This document shows positions 12,238 to 25,070 of a stretch of DNA of 64,000 nucleotides, one piece after another. Origin of the DNA: Climacium dendroides (lineage: Eukaryota > Streptophyta > Bryopsida > Hypnales > Climaciaceae); the NCBI GenBank assembly GCA_950106755.1, contig OX467085.1, positions 1,984,001 to 2,048,000 of the forward strand. Reading direction: 5' to 3'. Made by a program: the position numbers and the translations under genes. Each line of letters opens with the position of its first letter. Position 1 is the stretch's first letter. Below the pieces are notes generated by a model. The model did no database searches, was not told the DNA's origin, and saw only the letters and a list, made by a program, of their open reading frames with translations.

Positions 12238-14369
12238 AGTTGCAAATCGTCGAAATAGTTAGGATTCATGGAAAAATGAAGTTTAAGAAAACCCTATTGC
12301 TTCCCCACACTTTTTCAATCGAAATGGGTGTTGAAGAATGAGACTCTAAAAATCATGTTGTATTCAATAGATACCAAACCAATGAATTATAGGCTTTTGA
12401 CGTCGAAGCATGTCCGAAATTATAACACACAAGTTGCAAATCGTCGAAATAGTTAGGATCATGGAAAAATGAAGTTTAAGAAAACCGTATGGCTTCCCCA
12501 CACTTTTTCAATTGAAATGGGTGTTGAAGAATGAGACTCTAAAAATCATGTTGTATTCAATAGATACCAAACCAATAAATTATAGGCTTTTGACGTCGAA
12601 GCATGTCCGAAATTATAACACACAAGTTGCAAATCGTCGAAATAGTTAGGATCATGGAAAAATGAAGTTTAAGAAAACCGTATGGCTTCCCCACACTTTT
12701 TCAATTGAAATGGGTGTTGAAGAATGAGACTCTAAAAATCATGTTGTATTCAATAGATACCAAAGCAATAAATTATAGGCTTTTGACGTCGAAGCATGTC
12801 CGAAATTATAACACACAAGTTGCAAATCGTCGAAATAGTTAGGATTCATGGAAAAATGAAGTTTAAGAAAACCGTATGGCTTCCCCACACTTTTTCAATT
12901 GAAATGGGTGTTGAAGAATGAGACTCTAAAAATCATGTTGTATTCAATAGATACCAAACCAATAAATTATAGGCTTTTGACGTGGAAGCATGTCCGAAAT
13001 TATAACACACAAGTTGCAAATCGTCGAAATAGTTAGGATTCATGGAAAAATGAAGTTTAAGAAAACCGTATGGCTTCCCCACACTTTTTCAATCGAAATG
13101 GGTGTTGAAGAATGAGACTCTAAAAATCATGTTGTATTCAATAGATACCAAAGCAATAAATTATAGGCTTTTGACGTGGAAGCATGTCCGAAATTATAAC
13201 ACACAAGTTGCAAATCGTCGAAATAGTTAGGATTCATGGAAAAATGAAGTTTAAGAAAACCGTATGGCTTCCCCACACTTTTTCAATCGAAATGGGTGTT
13301 GAAGAATGAGACTCTAAAAATCATGTTGTATTCAATAGATACCAAACCAATAAATTATAGGCTTTTGACGTGGAAGCATGTCCGAAATTATAACACACAA
13401 GTTGCAAATCGTCGAAATAGTTAGGATTCATGGATAAATGAAGTTTAAGAGAACCCTATCGCTTCCCCACACTTTTTCAATTGAAATGGGTGTTGAAAAA
13501 TGAGACTCTAAAAATCATCTTGTATTTAATAGATACCAAACCAATAAATTATAGGCTTTTGACGTGGAAGCATGTCCGAAATTATAACACACAAGTTGCA
13601 AATCGTCGAAATAGTTAGGATTCATGGAAAAATGAAGTTTAAGAAAACCGTATGGCTTCCCCACACTTTTTCAATCGAAATGGGTGTTGAAGAATGAGAC
13701 TCTAAAAATCATGTTGTATTCAATAGATACCAAACCAATAAATTATAGGCTTCTGACGTGGAAGCATGTCCGAAATTATAACACACAAGTTGCAAATCGT
13801 CGAAATAGTTAGGATTCATGGATAAATGAAGTTTAAGAGAACCCTATTGCTTCCCCACACTTTTTCAATTGAAATGGGTGTTGAAAAATGAGACTCTAAA
13901 AATCATGTTGTATTTAATAGATACCAAACCAATAAATTATAGGCTTTTGACGTGGAAGCATGTCCGAAATTATAACACACAAGTTGCAAATCGTCGAAAT
14001 AGTTAGGATTCATGGAAAAATGAAGTTTAAGAGAACCCTATTGCTTCCCCACACTTTTTCAATCGAAATGGGTGTTGAAGAATGAGACTCTAAAAATCAT
14101 GTTGTATTTCATAGAAACCAAACCAATAAATTATAGGCTTTTGACGTGGAAGCATGTCCGAAATCATAACACACAAGTTGCAAATCGTCGAAATAGTTAG
14201 GATTCATGGAAAAATGAAGTTTAAGAGAACCCTATTGCTTCCCCACACTTTTTCAATTGAAATGGGTGTTGAAGATTGAGACTCTAAAAATCATGTTGTA
14301 TTCAATAGATACCAAACCAATAAATTATAGGCTTCTGACGTGGAAGCATGTCCGAAATTATAACACACA
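12238..14369. repeat. Tandem HOR copy 2, 11 monomers (2132 bp)
   Basis: This matches the preceding unit landmark for landmark: AATGAATTATAG near 12381, GGATCATGG at 12456 and 12649, CTATCGC near 13457. Only a few differences were noticed, for example GGATAAATG near 13433 against GGAAAAATG near 11301, and CATGTTG against CATCTTG in one unit (about 13906 versus 11774). It is followed directly by a type C unit, whereas copy 1 is followed by copy 2. Confidence 0.9.
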
Positions 14370-17300
14370 AGTTGCAAATCGTCGAAATAGTTAGGATTTA
14401 TGGAAAAATGTAGTTTAAGAGATCCCTATTGCTTCCCCAGTCTTTTTCAATCGAAATGGGTGTTAAAAATAATCAGACTCTAAAAATCATGCTGTATTTA
14501 ATAGAAACCAGACCAATAAATTATAGGCTTTTGACGTGGAAGCATGTCCGAAATTATAACACACAAGTTGCAAATCGTCGAAATAGTTAGGATTCATGGA
14601 TAAATGAAGTTTAAGAGAACCCTATTGCTTCCCCACACTTTTTCAATTGAAATGGGTGTTGAAGAATGAGACTCTAAAAATCATGTTGTATTTAATAGAC
14701 ACCAAACCAATAAATTATAGGCTTTTGACGTGGAAGCATGTCCGAAATTATAACACACAAGTTGCAAATCGTCGAAATAGTTAGGATTCATGGAAAAATG
14801 AAGTTTAAGAAAACCGTATGGCTTCCCCACACTTTTTCAATTGAAATGGGTGTTGAAGAATGAGACTCTGAAAATCATGTTGTATTCAATAGATACCAAA
14901 CCAATAAATTATAGGCTTTTGACGTCGAAGCATGTCCGAAATTATAACACACAAGTTGCAAATCGTCGAAATAGTTAGGATCATGGAAAAATGAAGTTTA
15001 AGAAAACCGTATGGCTTCCCCACACTTTTTCAATTGAAATGGGTGTTGAAGAATGAGACTCTAAAAATCATGTTGTATTCAATAGATACCAAACCAATAA
15101 ATTATAGGCTTTTGACGTCGAAGCATGTCCGAAATTATAACACACAAGTTGCAAATCGTCGAAATAGTTAGGATTCATGGAAAAATGAAGTTTAAGAAAA
15201 CCGTATGGCTTCCCCACACTTTTTCAATCGAAATGGGTGTTGAAGAATGAGACTCTAAAAATCATGTTGTATTCAATAGATACCAAAGCAATAAATTATA
15301 GGCTTTTGACGTGGAAGCATGTCCGAAATTATAACACACAAGTTGCAAATCGTCGAAATAGTTAGGATTCATGGAAAAATGAAGTTTAAGAAAACCGTAT
15401 GGCTTCCCCACACTTTTTCAATCGAAATGGGTGTTGAAGAATGAGACTCTAAAAATCATGTTGTATTTAATAGATACCAAACCAATAAATTATAGGCTTT
15501 TGACGTGGAAGCATGTCCGAAATTATAACACACAAGTTGCAAATCGTCGAAATAGTTAGGATTCATGGAAAAATGAAGTTTAAGAAAACCCTATTGCTTC
15601 CCCACACTTTTTCAATCGAAATGGGTGTTGAAGAATGAGACTCTAAAAATCATGTTGTATTCAATAGATACCAAACCAATCAATTATAGGCTTTTGACGT
15701 GGAAGCATGTCCGAAATTATAACACACAAGTTGCAAATCGTCGAAATAGTTAGGATTCATGGATAAATGAAGTTTAAGACAACCCTATTGCTTCCCCACA
15801 CTTTTTCAATTGAAATGGGTGTTGAAGAATGAGACTCTAAAAATCATGTTGTATTTAATAGATACCAAACCAATAAATTATAGGCTTTTGACGTGGAAGC
15901 ATGTCCGAAATTATAACACACAAGTTGCAAATCGTCGAAATAGTTAGGATTCATGGAAAAATGAAGTTTAAGAAAACCCTATTGCTTCCCCACACTTTTT
16001 CAATTGAAATGGGTGTTGAAGAATGAGACTCTAAAAATCATGTTGTATTCAATAGATACCAAACCAATAAATTATAGGCTTTTGACGTGGAAGCATGTCC
16101 GAAATTATAACACACAAGTTGCAAATCGTCGAAATAGTTAGGATTCATGGAAAAATGAAGTTTAAGAGAACCCTATTGCTTCCCCACACTTTTTCAATTG
16201 AAATGGGTGTTGAAAAATGAGACTCTAAAAATCATGTTGTATTTAATAGATACCAAACCAATAAATTATAGGCTTTTGACGTGGAAGCATGTCCGAAATT
16301 ATAACACACAAGTTGCAAATCGTCGAAATAGTTAGGATTCATGGAAAAATGAAGTTTAAGAAAACCGTATGGCTTCCCCACACTTTTTCAATCGAAATGG
16401 GTGTTGAAGAATGAGACTCTAAAAATCATGTTGTATTCAATAGATACCAAAGCAATAAATTATAGGCTTTTGACGTGGAAGCATGTCCGAAATTATAACA
16501 CACAAGTTGCAAATCCTCGAAATAGTTAGGATTCATGGAAAAATGAAGTTTAAGAGAACCCTATTGCTTCCCCACACTTTTTCAATTGAAATGGGTGTTG
16601 AAGAATGAGACTCTAAAAATCATGTTGTATTTAATAGATACCAAACCAATAAATTATAGGCTTTTGACGTGGAAGCATGTCCGAAATTATAACACACAAG
16701 TTGCAAATCGTCGAAATAGTTAGGATTCATGGAAAAATGAAGTTTAAGAAAACCGTATGGCTTCCCCACACTTTTTCAATCGAAATGGGTGTTGAAGAAT
16801 GAGACTCTAAAAATCATGTTGTATTCAATAGATACCAAACCAATAAATTATAGGCTTCTGACGTGGAAGCATGTCCGAAATTATAACACACAAGTTGCAA
16901 ATCGTCGAAATAGTTAGGATTCATGGATAAATGAAGTTTAAGAGAACCCTATTGCTTCCCCACACTTTTTCAATTGAAATGGGTGTTGAAAAATGAGACT
17001 CTAAAAATCATGTTGTATTTAATAGATACCAAACCAATAAATTATAGGCTTTTGACGTGGAAGCATGTCCGAAATTATAACACACAAGTTGCAAATCGTC
17101 GAAATAGTTAGGATTCATGGAAAAATGAAGTTTAAGAGAACCCTATTGCTTCCCCACACTTTTTCAATCGAAATGGGTGTTGAAGAATGAGACTCTAAAA
17201 ATCATGTTGTATTTCATAGAAACCAAACCAATAAATTATAGGCTTTTGACGTGGAAGCATGTCCGAAATCATAACACACAAGTTGCAAATCGTCGAAATA

Positions 17301-17474
17301 GTTAGGATTCATGGAAAAATGAAGTTTAAGAGAACCCTATTGCTTCCCCACACTTTTTCAATTGAAATGGGTGTTGAAGATTGAGACTCTAAAAATCATG
17401 TTGTATTCAATAGATACCAAACCAATAAATTATAGGCTTCTGACGTGGAAGCATGTCCGAAATTATAACACACA
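14370..17474. repeat. HOR family 3, copy 1: 16 monomers (3105 bp)
   Basis: The unit starts with a type C unit of the ATGTAG sublineage. Landmarks are GGATCATGG at 14978, AATCAATTATAG near 15680, GACAACCC near 15778, and AAATCCTCG near 16512. It ends with TATTTCATAG and GAAGATTGAG units. The landmarks recur 3105 bp later. Confidence 0.88.
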
Positions 17475-19997
17475 AGTTGCAAATCGTCGAAATAGTTAGG
17501 ATTTATGGAAAAATGTAGTTTAAGAGATCCCTATTGCTTCCCCAGTCTTTTTCAATCGAAATGGGTGTTAAAAATAATCAGACTCTAAAAATCATGCTGT
17601 ATTTAATAGAAACCAGACCAATAAATTATAGGCTTTTGACGTGGAAGCATGTCCGAAATTATAACACACAAGTTGCAAATCGTCGAAATAGTTAGGATTC
17701 ATGGATAAATGAAGTTTAAGAGAACCCTATTGCTTCCCCACACTTTTTCAATTGAAATGGGTGTTGAAGAATGAGACTCTAAAAATCATGTTGTATTTAA
17801 TAGACACCAAACCAATAAATTATAGGCTTTTGACGTGGAAGCATGTCCGAAATTATAACACACAAGTTGCAAATCGTCGAAATAGTTAGGATTCATGGAA
17901 AAATGAAGTTTAAGAAAACCGTATGGCTTCCCCACACTTTTTCAATTGAAATGGGTGTTGAAGAATGAGACTCTGAAAATCATGTTGTATTCAATAGATA
18001 CCAAACCAATAAATTATAGGCTTTTGACGTCGAAGCATGTCCGAAATTATAACACACAAGTTGCAAATCGTCGAAATAGTTAGGATCATGGAAAAATGAA
18101 GTTTAAGAAAACCGTATGGCTTCCCCACACTTTTTCAATTGAAATGGGTGTTGAAGAATGAGACTCTAAAAATCATGTTGTATTCAATAGATACCAAAGC
18201 AATAAATTATAGGCTTTTGACGTCGAAGCATGTCCGAAATTATAACACACAAGTTGCAAATCGTCGAAATAGTTAGGATTCATGGAAAAATGAAGTTTAA
18301 GAAAACCGTATGGCTTCCCCACACTTTTTCAATCGAAATGGGTGTTGAAGAATGAGACTCTAAAAATCATGTTGTATTCAATAGATACCAAAGCAATAAA
18401 TTATAGGCTTTTGACGTCGAAGCATGTCCGAAATTATAACACACAAGTTGCAAATCGTCGAAATAGTTAGGATTCATGGAAAAATGAAGTTTAAGAAAAC
18501 CGTATGGCTTCCCCACACTTTTTCAATCGAAATGGGTGTTGAAGAATGAGACTCTAAAAATCATGTTGTATTTAATAGATACCAAACCAATAAATTATAG
18601 GCTTTTGACGTGGAAGCATGTCCGAAATTATAACACACAAGTTGCAAATCGTCGAAATAGTTAGGATTCATGGAAAAATGAAGTTTAAGAAAACCCTATT
18701 GCTTCCCCACACTTTTTCAATCGAAATGGGTGTTGAAGAATGAGACTCTAAAAATCATGTTGTATTCAATAGATACCAAACCAATCAATTATAGGCTTTT
18801 GACGTGGAAGCATGTCCGAAATTATAACACACAAGTTGCAAATCGTCGAAATAGTTAGGATTCATGGATAAATGAAGTTTAAGACAACCCTATTGCTTCC
18901 CCACACTTTTTCAATTGAAATGGGTGTTGAAGAATGAGACTCTAAAAATCATGTTGTATTTAATAGATACCAAACCAATAAATTATAGGCTTTTGACGTG
19001 GAAGCATGTCCGAAATTATAACACACAAGTTGCAAATCGTCGAAATAGTTAGGATTCATGGAAAAATGAAGTTTAAGAAAACCCTATTGCTTCCCCACAC
19101 TTTTTCAATTGAAATGGGTGTTGAAGAATGAGACTCTAAAAATCATGTTGTATTCAATAGATACCAAACCAATAAATTATAGGCTTTTGACGTGGAAGCA
19201 TGTCCGAAATTATAACACACAAGTTGCAAATCGTCGAAATAGTTAGGATTCATGGAAAAATGAAGTTTAAGAGAACCCTATTGCTTCCCCACACTTTTTC
19301 AATTGAAATGGGTGTTGAAAAATGAGACTCTAAAAATCATGTTGTATTTAATAGATACCAAACCAATAAATTATAGGCTTTTGACGTGGAAGCATGTCCG
19401 AAATTATAACACACAAGTTGCAAATCGTCGAAATAGTTAGGATTCATGGAAAAATGAAGTTTAAGAAAACCGTATGGCTTCCCCACACTTTTTCAATCGA
19501 AATGGGTGTTGAAGAATGAGACTCTAAAAATCATGTTGTATTCAATAGATACCAAAGCAATAAATTATAGGCTTTTGACGTGGAAGCATGTCCGAAATTA
19601 TAACACACAAGTTGCAAATCCTCGAAATAGTTAGGATTCATGGAAAAATGAAGTTTAAGAGAACCCTATTGCTTCCCCACACTTTTTCAATTGAAATGGG
19701 TGTTGAAGAATGAGACTCTAAAAATCATGTTGTATTTAATAGATACCAAACCAATAAATTATAGGCTTTTGACGTCGAAGCATGTCCGAAATTATAACAC
19801 ACAAGTTGCAAATCGTCGAAATAGTTAGAATTCATGGAAAAATGAAGTTTAAGAGAACCCTATTGCTTCCCCACACTTTTTCAATTGAAATGGGTGTTGA
19901 AGATTGAGACTCTAAAAATCATGTTGTATTCAATAGATACCAAACCAATAAATTATAGGCTTCTGACGTGGAAGCATGTCCGAAATTATAACACACA
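17475..19997. repeat. HOR family 3, copy 2: 13 monomers (2523 bp)
   Basis: This starts with a type C unit and follows copy 1 at a 3105-bp offset through GGATCATGG at 18083, AATCAATTATAG near 18784, GACAACCC near 18883 and AAATCCTCG near 19617. It then lacks the four-monomer block corresponding to about 16.7-17.3 kb in copy 1 and reaches a GAAGATTGAG unit that has gained TTAGAATTC. This is an internally shortened copy. Confidence 0.85.
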
Positions 19998-22327
19998 AGT
20001 TGCAAATCGTCGAAATAGTTAGGATTTATGGAAAAATGTAGTTTAAGAGATCCCTATTGCTTCCCCAGTCTTTTTCAATCGAAATGGGTGTTAAAAATAA
20101 TCAGACTCTAAAAATCATGCTGTATTTAATAGAAACCAGACCAATAAATTATAGGCTTTTGACGTGGAAGCATGTCCGAAATTATAACACACAAGTTGCA
20201 AATCGTCGAAATAGTTAGGATTCATGGATAAATGAAGTTTAAGAGAACCCTATTGCTTCCCCACACTTTTTCAATTGAAATGGGTGTTGAAGAATGAGAC
20301 TCTAAAAATCATGTTGTATTTAATAGATACCAAACCAATAAATTATAGGCTTTTGACGTGGAAGCATGTCCGAAATTATAACACACAAGTTGCAAATCGT
20401 CGAAATAGTTAGGATTCATGGAAAAATGAAGTTTAAGAAAACCGTATGGCTTCCCCACACTTTTTCAATTGAAATGGGTGTTGAAGAATGAGACTCTAAA
20501 AATCATGTTGTATTCAATAGATACCAAACCAATAAATTATAGGCTTTTGACGTCGAAGCATGTCCGAAATTATAACACACAAGTTGCAAATCGTCGAAAT
20601 AGTTAGGATTCATGGAAAAATGAAGTTTAAGAAAACCGTATGGCTTCCCCACACTTTTTCAATTGAAATGGGTGTTGAAGAATGAGACTCTAAAAATCAT
20701 GTTGTATTCAATAGATACCAAACCAATAAATTATAGGCTTTTGACGTCGAAGCATGTCCGAAATTATAACACACAAGTTGCAAATCGTCGAAATAGTTTG
20801 GATTCATGGAAAAATGAAGTTTAAGAAAACCGTATGGCTTCCCCACACTTTTTCAATCGAAATGGGTGTTGAAGAATGAGACTCTAAAAATCATGTTGTA
20901 TTCAATAGATACCAAACCAATAAATTATAGGCTTTTGACGTGGAAGCATGTCCGAAATTATAACACACAAGTTGCAAATCGTCGAAATAGTTAGGATTCA
21001 TGGAAAAATGAAGTTTAAGAAAACCCTATTGCTTCCCCACACTTTTTCAATCGAAATGGGTGTTGAAGAATGAGACTCTAAAAATCATGTTGTATTCAAT
21101 AGATACCAAACCAATCAATTATAGGCTTTTGACGTGGAAGCATGTCCGAAATTATAACACACAAGTTGCAAATCGTCGAAATAGTTAGGATTCATGGATA
21201 AATGAAGTTTAAGACAACCCTATTGCTTCCCCACACTTTTTCAATTGAAATGGGTGTTGAAGAATGAGACTCTAAAAATCATGTTGTATTTAATAGATAC
21301 CAAACCAATAAATTATAGGCTTTTGACGTGGAAGCATGTCCGAAATTATAACACACAAGTTGCAAATCGTCGAAATAGTTAGGATTCATGGAAAAATGAA
21401 GTTTAAGAAAACCGTATGGCTTCCCCACACTTTTTCAATTGAATTGGGTGTTGAAGAATGAGACTCTAAAAATCATGTTGTATTCAATAGATACCAAACC
21501 AATAAATTATAGGCTTTTGACGTGGAAGCATGTCCGAAATTATAACACACAAGTTGCAAATCGTCGAAATAGTTAGGATTCATGGAAAAATGAAGTTTAA
21601 GAGAACCCTATTGCTTCCCCACACTTTTTCAATTGAAATGGGTGTTGAAAAATGAGACTCTAAAAATCATGTTGTATTTAATAGATACCAAACCAATAAA
21701 TTATAGGCTTTTGACGTGGAAGCATGTCCGAAATTATAACACACAAGTTGCAAATCGTCGAAATAGTTAGGATTCATGGAAAAATGAAGTTTAAGAAAAC
21801 CGTATGGCTTCCCCACACTTTTTCAATCGAAATGGGTGTTGAAGAATGAGACTCTAAAAATCATGTTGTATTCAATAGATACCAAAGCAATAAATTATAG
21901 GCTTTTGACGTGGAAGCATGTCCGAAATTATAACACACAAGTTGCAAATCCTCGAAATAGTTAGGATTCATGGAAAAATGAAGTTTAAGAGAACCCTATT
22001 GCTTCCCCACACTTTTTCAATTGAAATGGGTGTTGAAGAATGAGACTCTAAAAATCATGTTGTATTTAATAGATACCAAACCAATAAATTATAGGCTTTT
22101 GACGTCGAAGCATGTCCGAAATTATAACACACAAGTTGCAAATCGTCGAAATAGTTAGAATTCATGGAAAAATGAAGTTTAAGAGAACCCTATTGCTTCC
22201 CCACACTTTTTCAATTGAAATGGGTGTTGAAGATTGAGACTCTAAAAATCATGTTGTATTCAATAGATACCAAACCAATAAATTATAGGCTTCTGACGTG
22301 GAAGCATGTCCGAAATTATAACACACA
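19998..22327. repeat. HOR family 3, copy 3: 12 monomers (2330 bp)
   Basis: This starts with a type C unit and carries the same markers: AATCAATTATAG near 21115, GACAACCC near 21213, AAATCCTCG near 21947 and TTAGAATTC near 22156. The 193-bp GGATCATGG unit is absent, and the copy is one monomer shorter than the previous one. A private GAATTGGG change is seen near 21441. Confidence 0.85.
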
Positions 22328-23687
22328 AGTTGCAAATCGTCGAAATAGTTAGGATTTATGGAAAAATGTAGTTTAAGAGATCCCTATTGCTTCCCCAGTC
22401 TTTTTCAATCGAAATGGGTGTTAAAAATAATCAGACTCTAAAAATCATGCTGTATTTAATAGAAACCAGACCAATAAATTATAGGCTTTTGACGTGGAAG
22501 CATGTCCGAAATTATAACACACAAGTTGCAAATCGTCGAAATAGTTATTATTCATGGATAAATGAAGTTTAAGAGAACCCTATTGCTTCCCCACACTTTT
22601 TCAATTGAAATGGGTGTTGAAGAATGAGACTCTAAAAATCATGTTGTATTTAATAGATACCAAACCAATAAATTATAGGCTTTTGACGTCGAAGCATGTC
22701 CGAAATTATAACACACAAGTTGCAAATCGTCGAAATAGTTAGGATTCATGGAAAAATGAAGTTTAAGAAAACCGTATGGCTTCCCCACACTTTTTCAATT
22801 GAAATGGGTGTTGAAGAATGAGACTCTAAAAATCATGTTGTATTCAATAGATACCAAACCAATAAATTATAGGCTTTTGACGTCGAAGCATGTCCGAAAT
22901 TATAACACACAAGTTGCAAATCGTCGAAATAGTTAGGATTCATAGAAAAATGAAGTTTAAGAAAACCGTATGGCTTCCCCACACTTTTTCAATTGAAATG
23001 GGTGTTGAAGAATGAGACTCTAAAAATCATGTTGTATTCAATAGATACCAAAGCAATAAATTATAGGCTTTTGACGTCGAAGCATGTCCGAAATTATAAC
23101 ACACAAGTTGCAAATCGTCGAAATAGTTAGGATTCATGGAAAAATGAAGTTTAAGAAAACCGTATGGCTTCCCCACACTTTTTCAATCGAAATGGGTGTT
23201 GAAGAATGAGACTCTAAAAATCATGTTGTATTCAATAGATACCAAAGCAATAAATTATAGGCTTTTGACGTGGAAGCATGTCCGAAATTATAACACACAA
23301 GTTGCAAATCCTCGAAATAGTTAGGATTCATGGAAAAATGAAGTTTAAGAGAACCCTATTGCTTCCCCACACTTTTTCAATTGAAATGGGTGTTGAAGAA
23401 TGAGACTCTAAAAATCATGTTGTATTTAATAGATACCAAACCAATAAATTATAGGCTTTTGACGTCGAAGCATGTCCGAAATTATAACACACAAGTTGCA
23501 AATCGTCGAAATAGTTAGAATTCATGGAAAAATGAAGTTTAAGAGAACCCTATTGCTTCCCCACACTTTTTCAATTGAAATGGGTGTTGAAGATTGAGAC
23601 TCTAAAAATCATGTTGTATTCAATAGATACCAAACCAATAAATTATAGGCTTCTGACGTGGAAGCATGTCCGAAATTATAACACACA
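22328..23687. repeat. HOR family 3, copy 4: 7 monomers (1360 bp)
   Basis: This has a type C start, AAATCCTCG near 23307 and TTAGAATTC near 23516, but the central block with AATCAATTATAG and GACAACCC is deleted. The monomer after type C begins after a private GTTATTATTC change near 22545. CATAGAAAAATG near 22942 recurs 1360 bp later. Confidence 0.85.
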
Positions 23688-25070
23688 AGTTGCAAATCGT
23701 CGAAATAGTTAGGATTTATGGAAAAATGTAGTTTAAGAGATCCCTATTGCTTCCCCAGTCTTTTTCAATCGAAATGGGTGTTAAAAATAATCAGACTCTA
23801 AAAATCATGCTGTATTTAATAGAAACCAGACCAATAAATTATAGGCTTTTGACGTGGAAGCATGTCCGAAATTATAACACACAAGTTGCAAATCGTCGAA
23901 ATAGTTAGGATTCATGGATAAATGAAGTTTAAGAGAACCCTATTGCTTCCCCACACTTTTTCAATTGAAATGGGTGTTGAAGAATGAGACTCTAAAAATC
24001 ATGTTGTATTTAATAGATACCAAACCAATAAATTATAGGCTTTTGACGTCGAAGCATGTCCGAAATTATAACACACAAGTTGCAAATCGTCGAAATAGTT
24101 AGGATTCATGGAAAAATGAAGTTTAAGAAAACCGTATGGCTTCCCCACACTTTTTCAATTGAAATGGGTGTTGAAGAATGAGACTCTAAAAATCATGTTG
24201 TATTCAATAGATACCAAACCAATAAATTATAGGCTTTTGACGTCGAAGCATGTCCGAAATTATAACACACAAGTTGCAAATCGTCGAAATAGTTAGGATT
24301 CATAGAAAAATGAAGTTTAAGAAAACCGTATGGCTTCCCCACACTTTTTCAATTGAAATGGGTGTTGAAGAATGAGACTCTAAAAATCATGTTGTATTCA
24401 ATAGATACCAAAGCAATAAATTATAGGCTTTTGACGTCGAAGCATGTCCGAAATTATAACACACAAGTTGCAAATCGTCGAAATAGTTAGGATTCATGGA
24501 AAAATGAAGTTTAAGAAAACCGTATGGCTTCCCCACACTTTTTCAATCGAAATGGGTGTTGAAGAATGAGACTCTAAAAATCATGTTGTATTCAATAGAT
24601 ACCAAACCAATAAATTATAGGCTTTTGACGTGGAAGCATGTCCGAAATTATAACACACAAGTTGCAAATCGTCGAAATAGTTAGGATTCATGGAAAAATG
24701 AAGTTTAAGAAAACCGTATGGCTTCCCCACACTTTTTCAATCGAAATGGGTGTTGAAGAATGAGACTCTAAAAATCATGTTGTATTTAATAGATACCAAA
24801 CCAATAAATTATAGGCTTTTGACGTGGAAGCATGTCCGAAATTATAACACACAAGTTGCAAATCGTCGAAATAGTTAGGATTCATGGAAAAATGAAGTTT
24901 AAGAAAACCCTATTGCTTCCCCACACTTTTTCAATCGAAATGGGTGTTGAAGAATGAGACTCTAAAAATCATGTTGTATTCAATAGATACCAAACCAATC
25001 AATTATAGGCTTTTGACGTGGAAGCATGTCCGAAATTATAACACACAAGTTGCAAATCGTCGAAATAGTT
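23688..25070. repeat. HOR family 3, final partial copy and domain 1/2 junction
   Basis: This segment holds the last type C unit of the window (23688-23883). It follows copy 4 at a 1360-bp offset up to about 24.45 kb (CATAGAAAAATG near 24302). It then resumes the central block missing from copy 4, with AATCAATTATAG near 24998. After this the type C lineage disappears and AATCAATT becomes common. Confidence 0.75.

Larger units (their letters stand above)
583..23883. repeat. Thirteen 196-bp 'type C' variant monomers confined to domain 1
   Basis: The 196-bp units start at 583, 2332, 3304, 4082, 5637, 6609, 7387, 9135, 14370, 17475, 19998, 22328 and 23688. Apart from the one at 9135 they share GGATTTATGG, GAGATCCC and CCAGTCTTT in the first half, and all share AATAATCAG (the +2 bp), CATGCTG and GAAACCAGACC in the second half. 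Each is preceded by a monomer with GAAGATTGAG, usually ending in GGCTTCTGACG. The last five carry an extra A-to-T change giving ATGTAG, so they form a sublineage. No type C unit occurs after 23883. Because 196 shifts the reading frame relative to 194, these units create a recurring 80-codon open frame that I regard as accidental. Confidence 0.93.
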
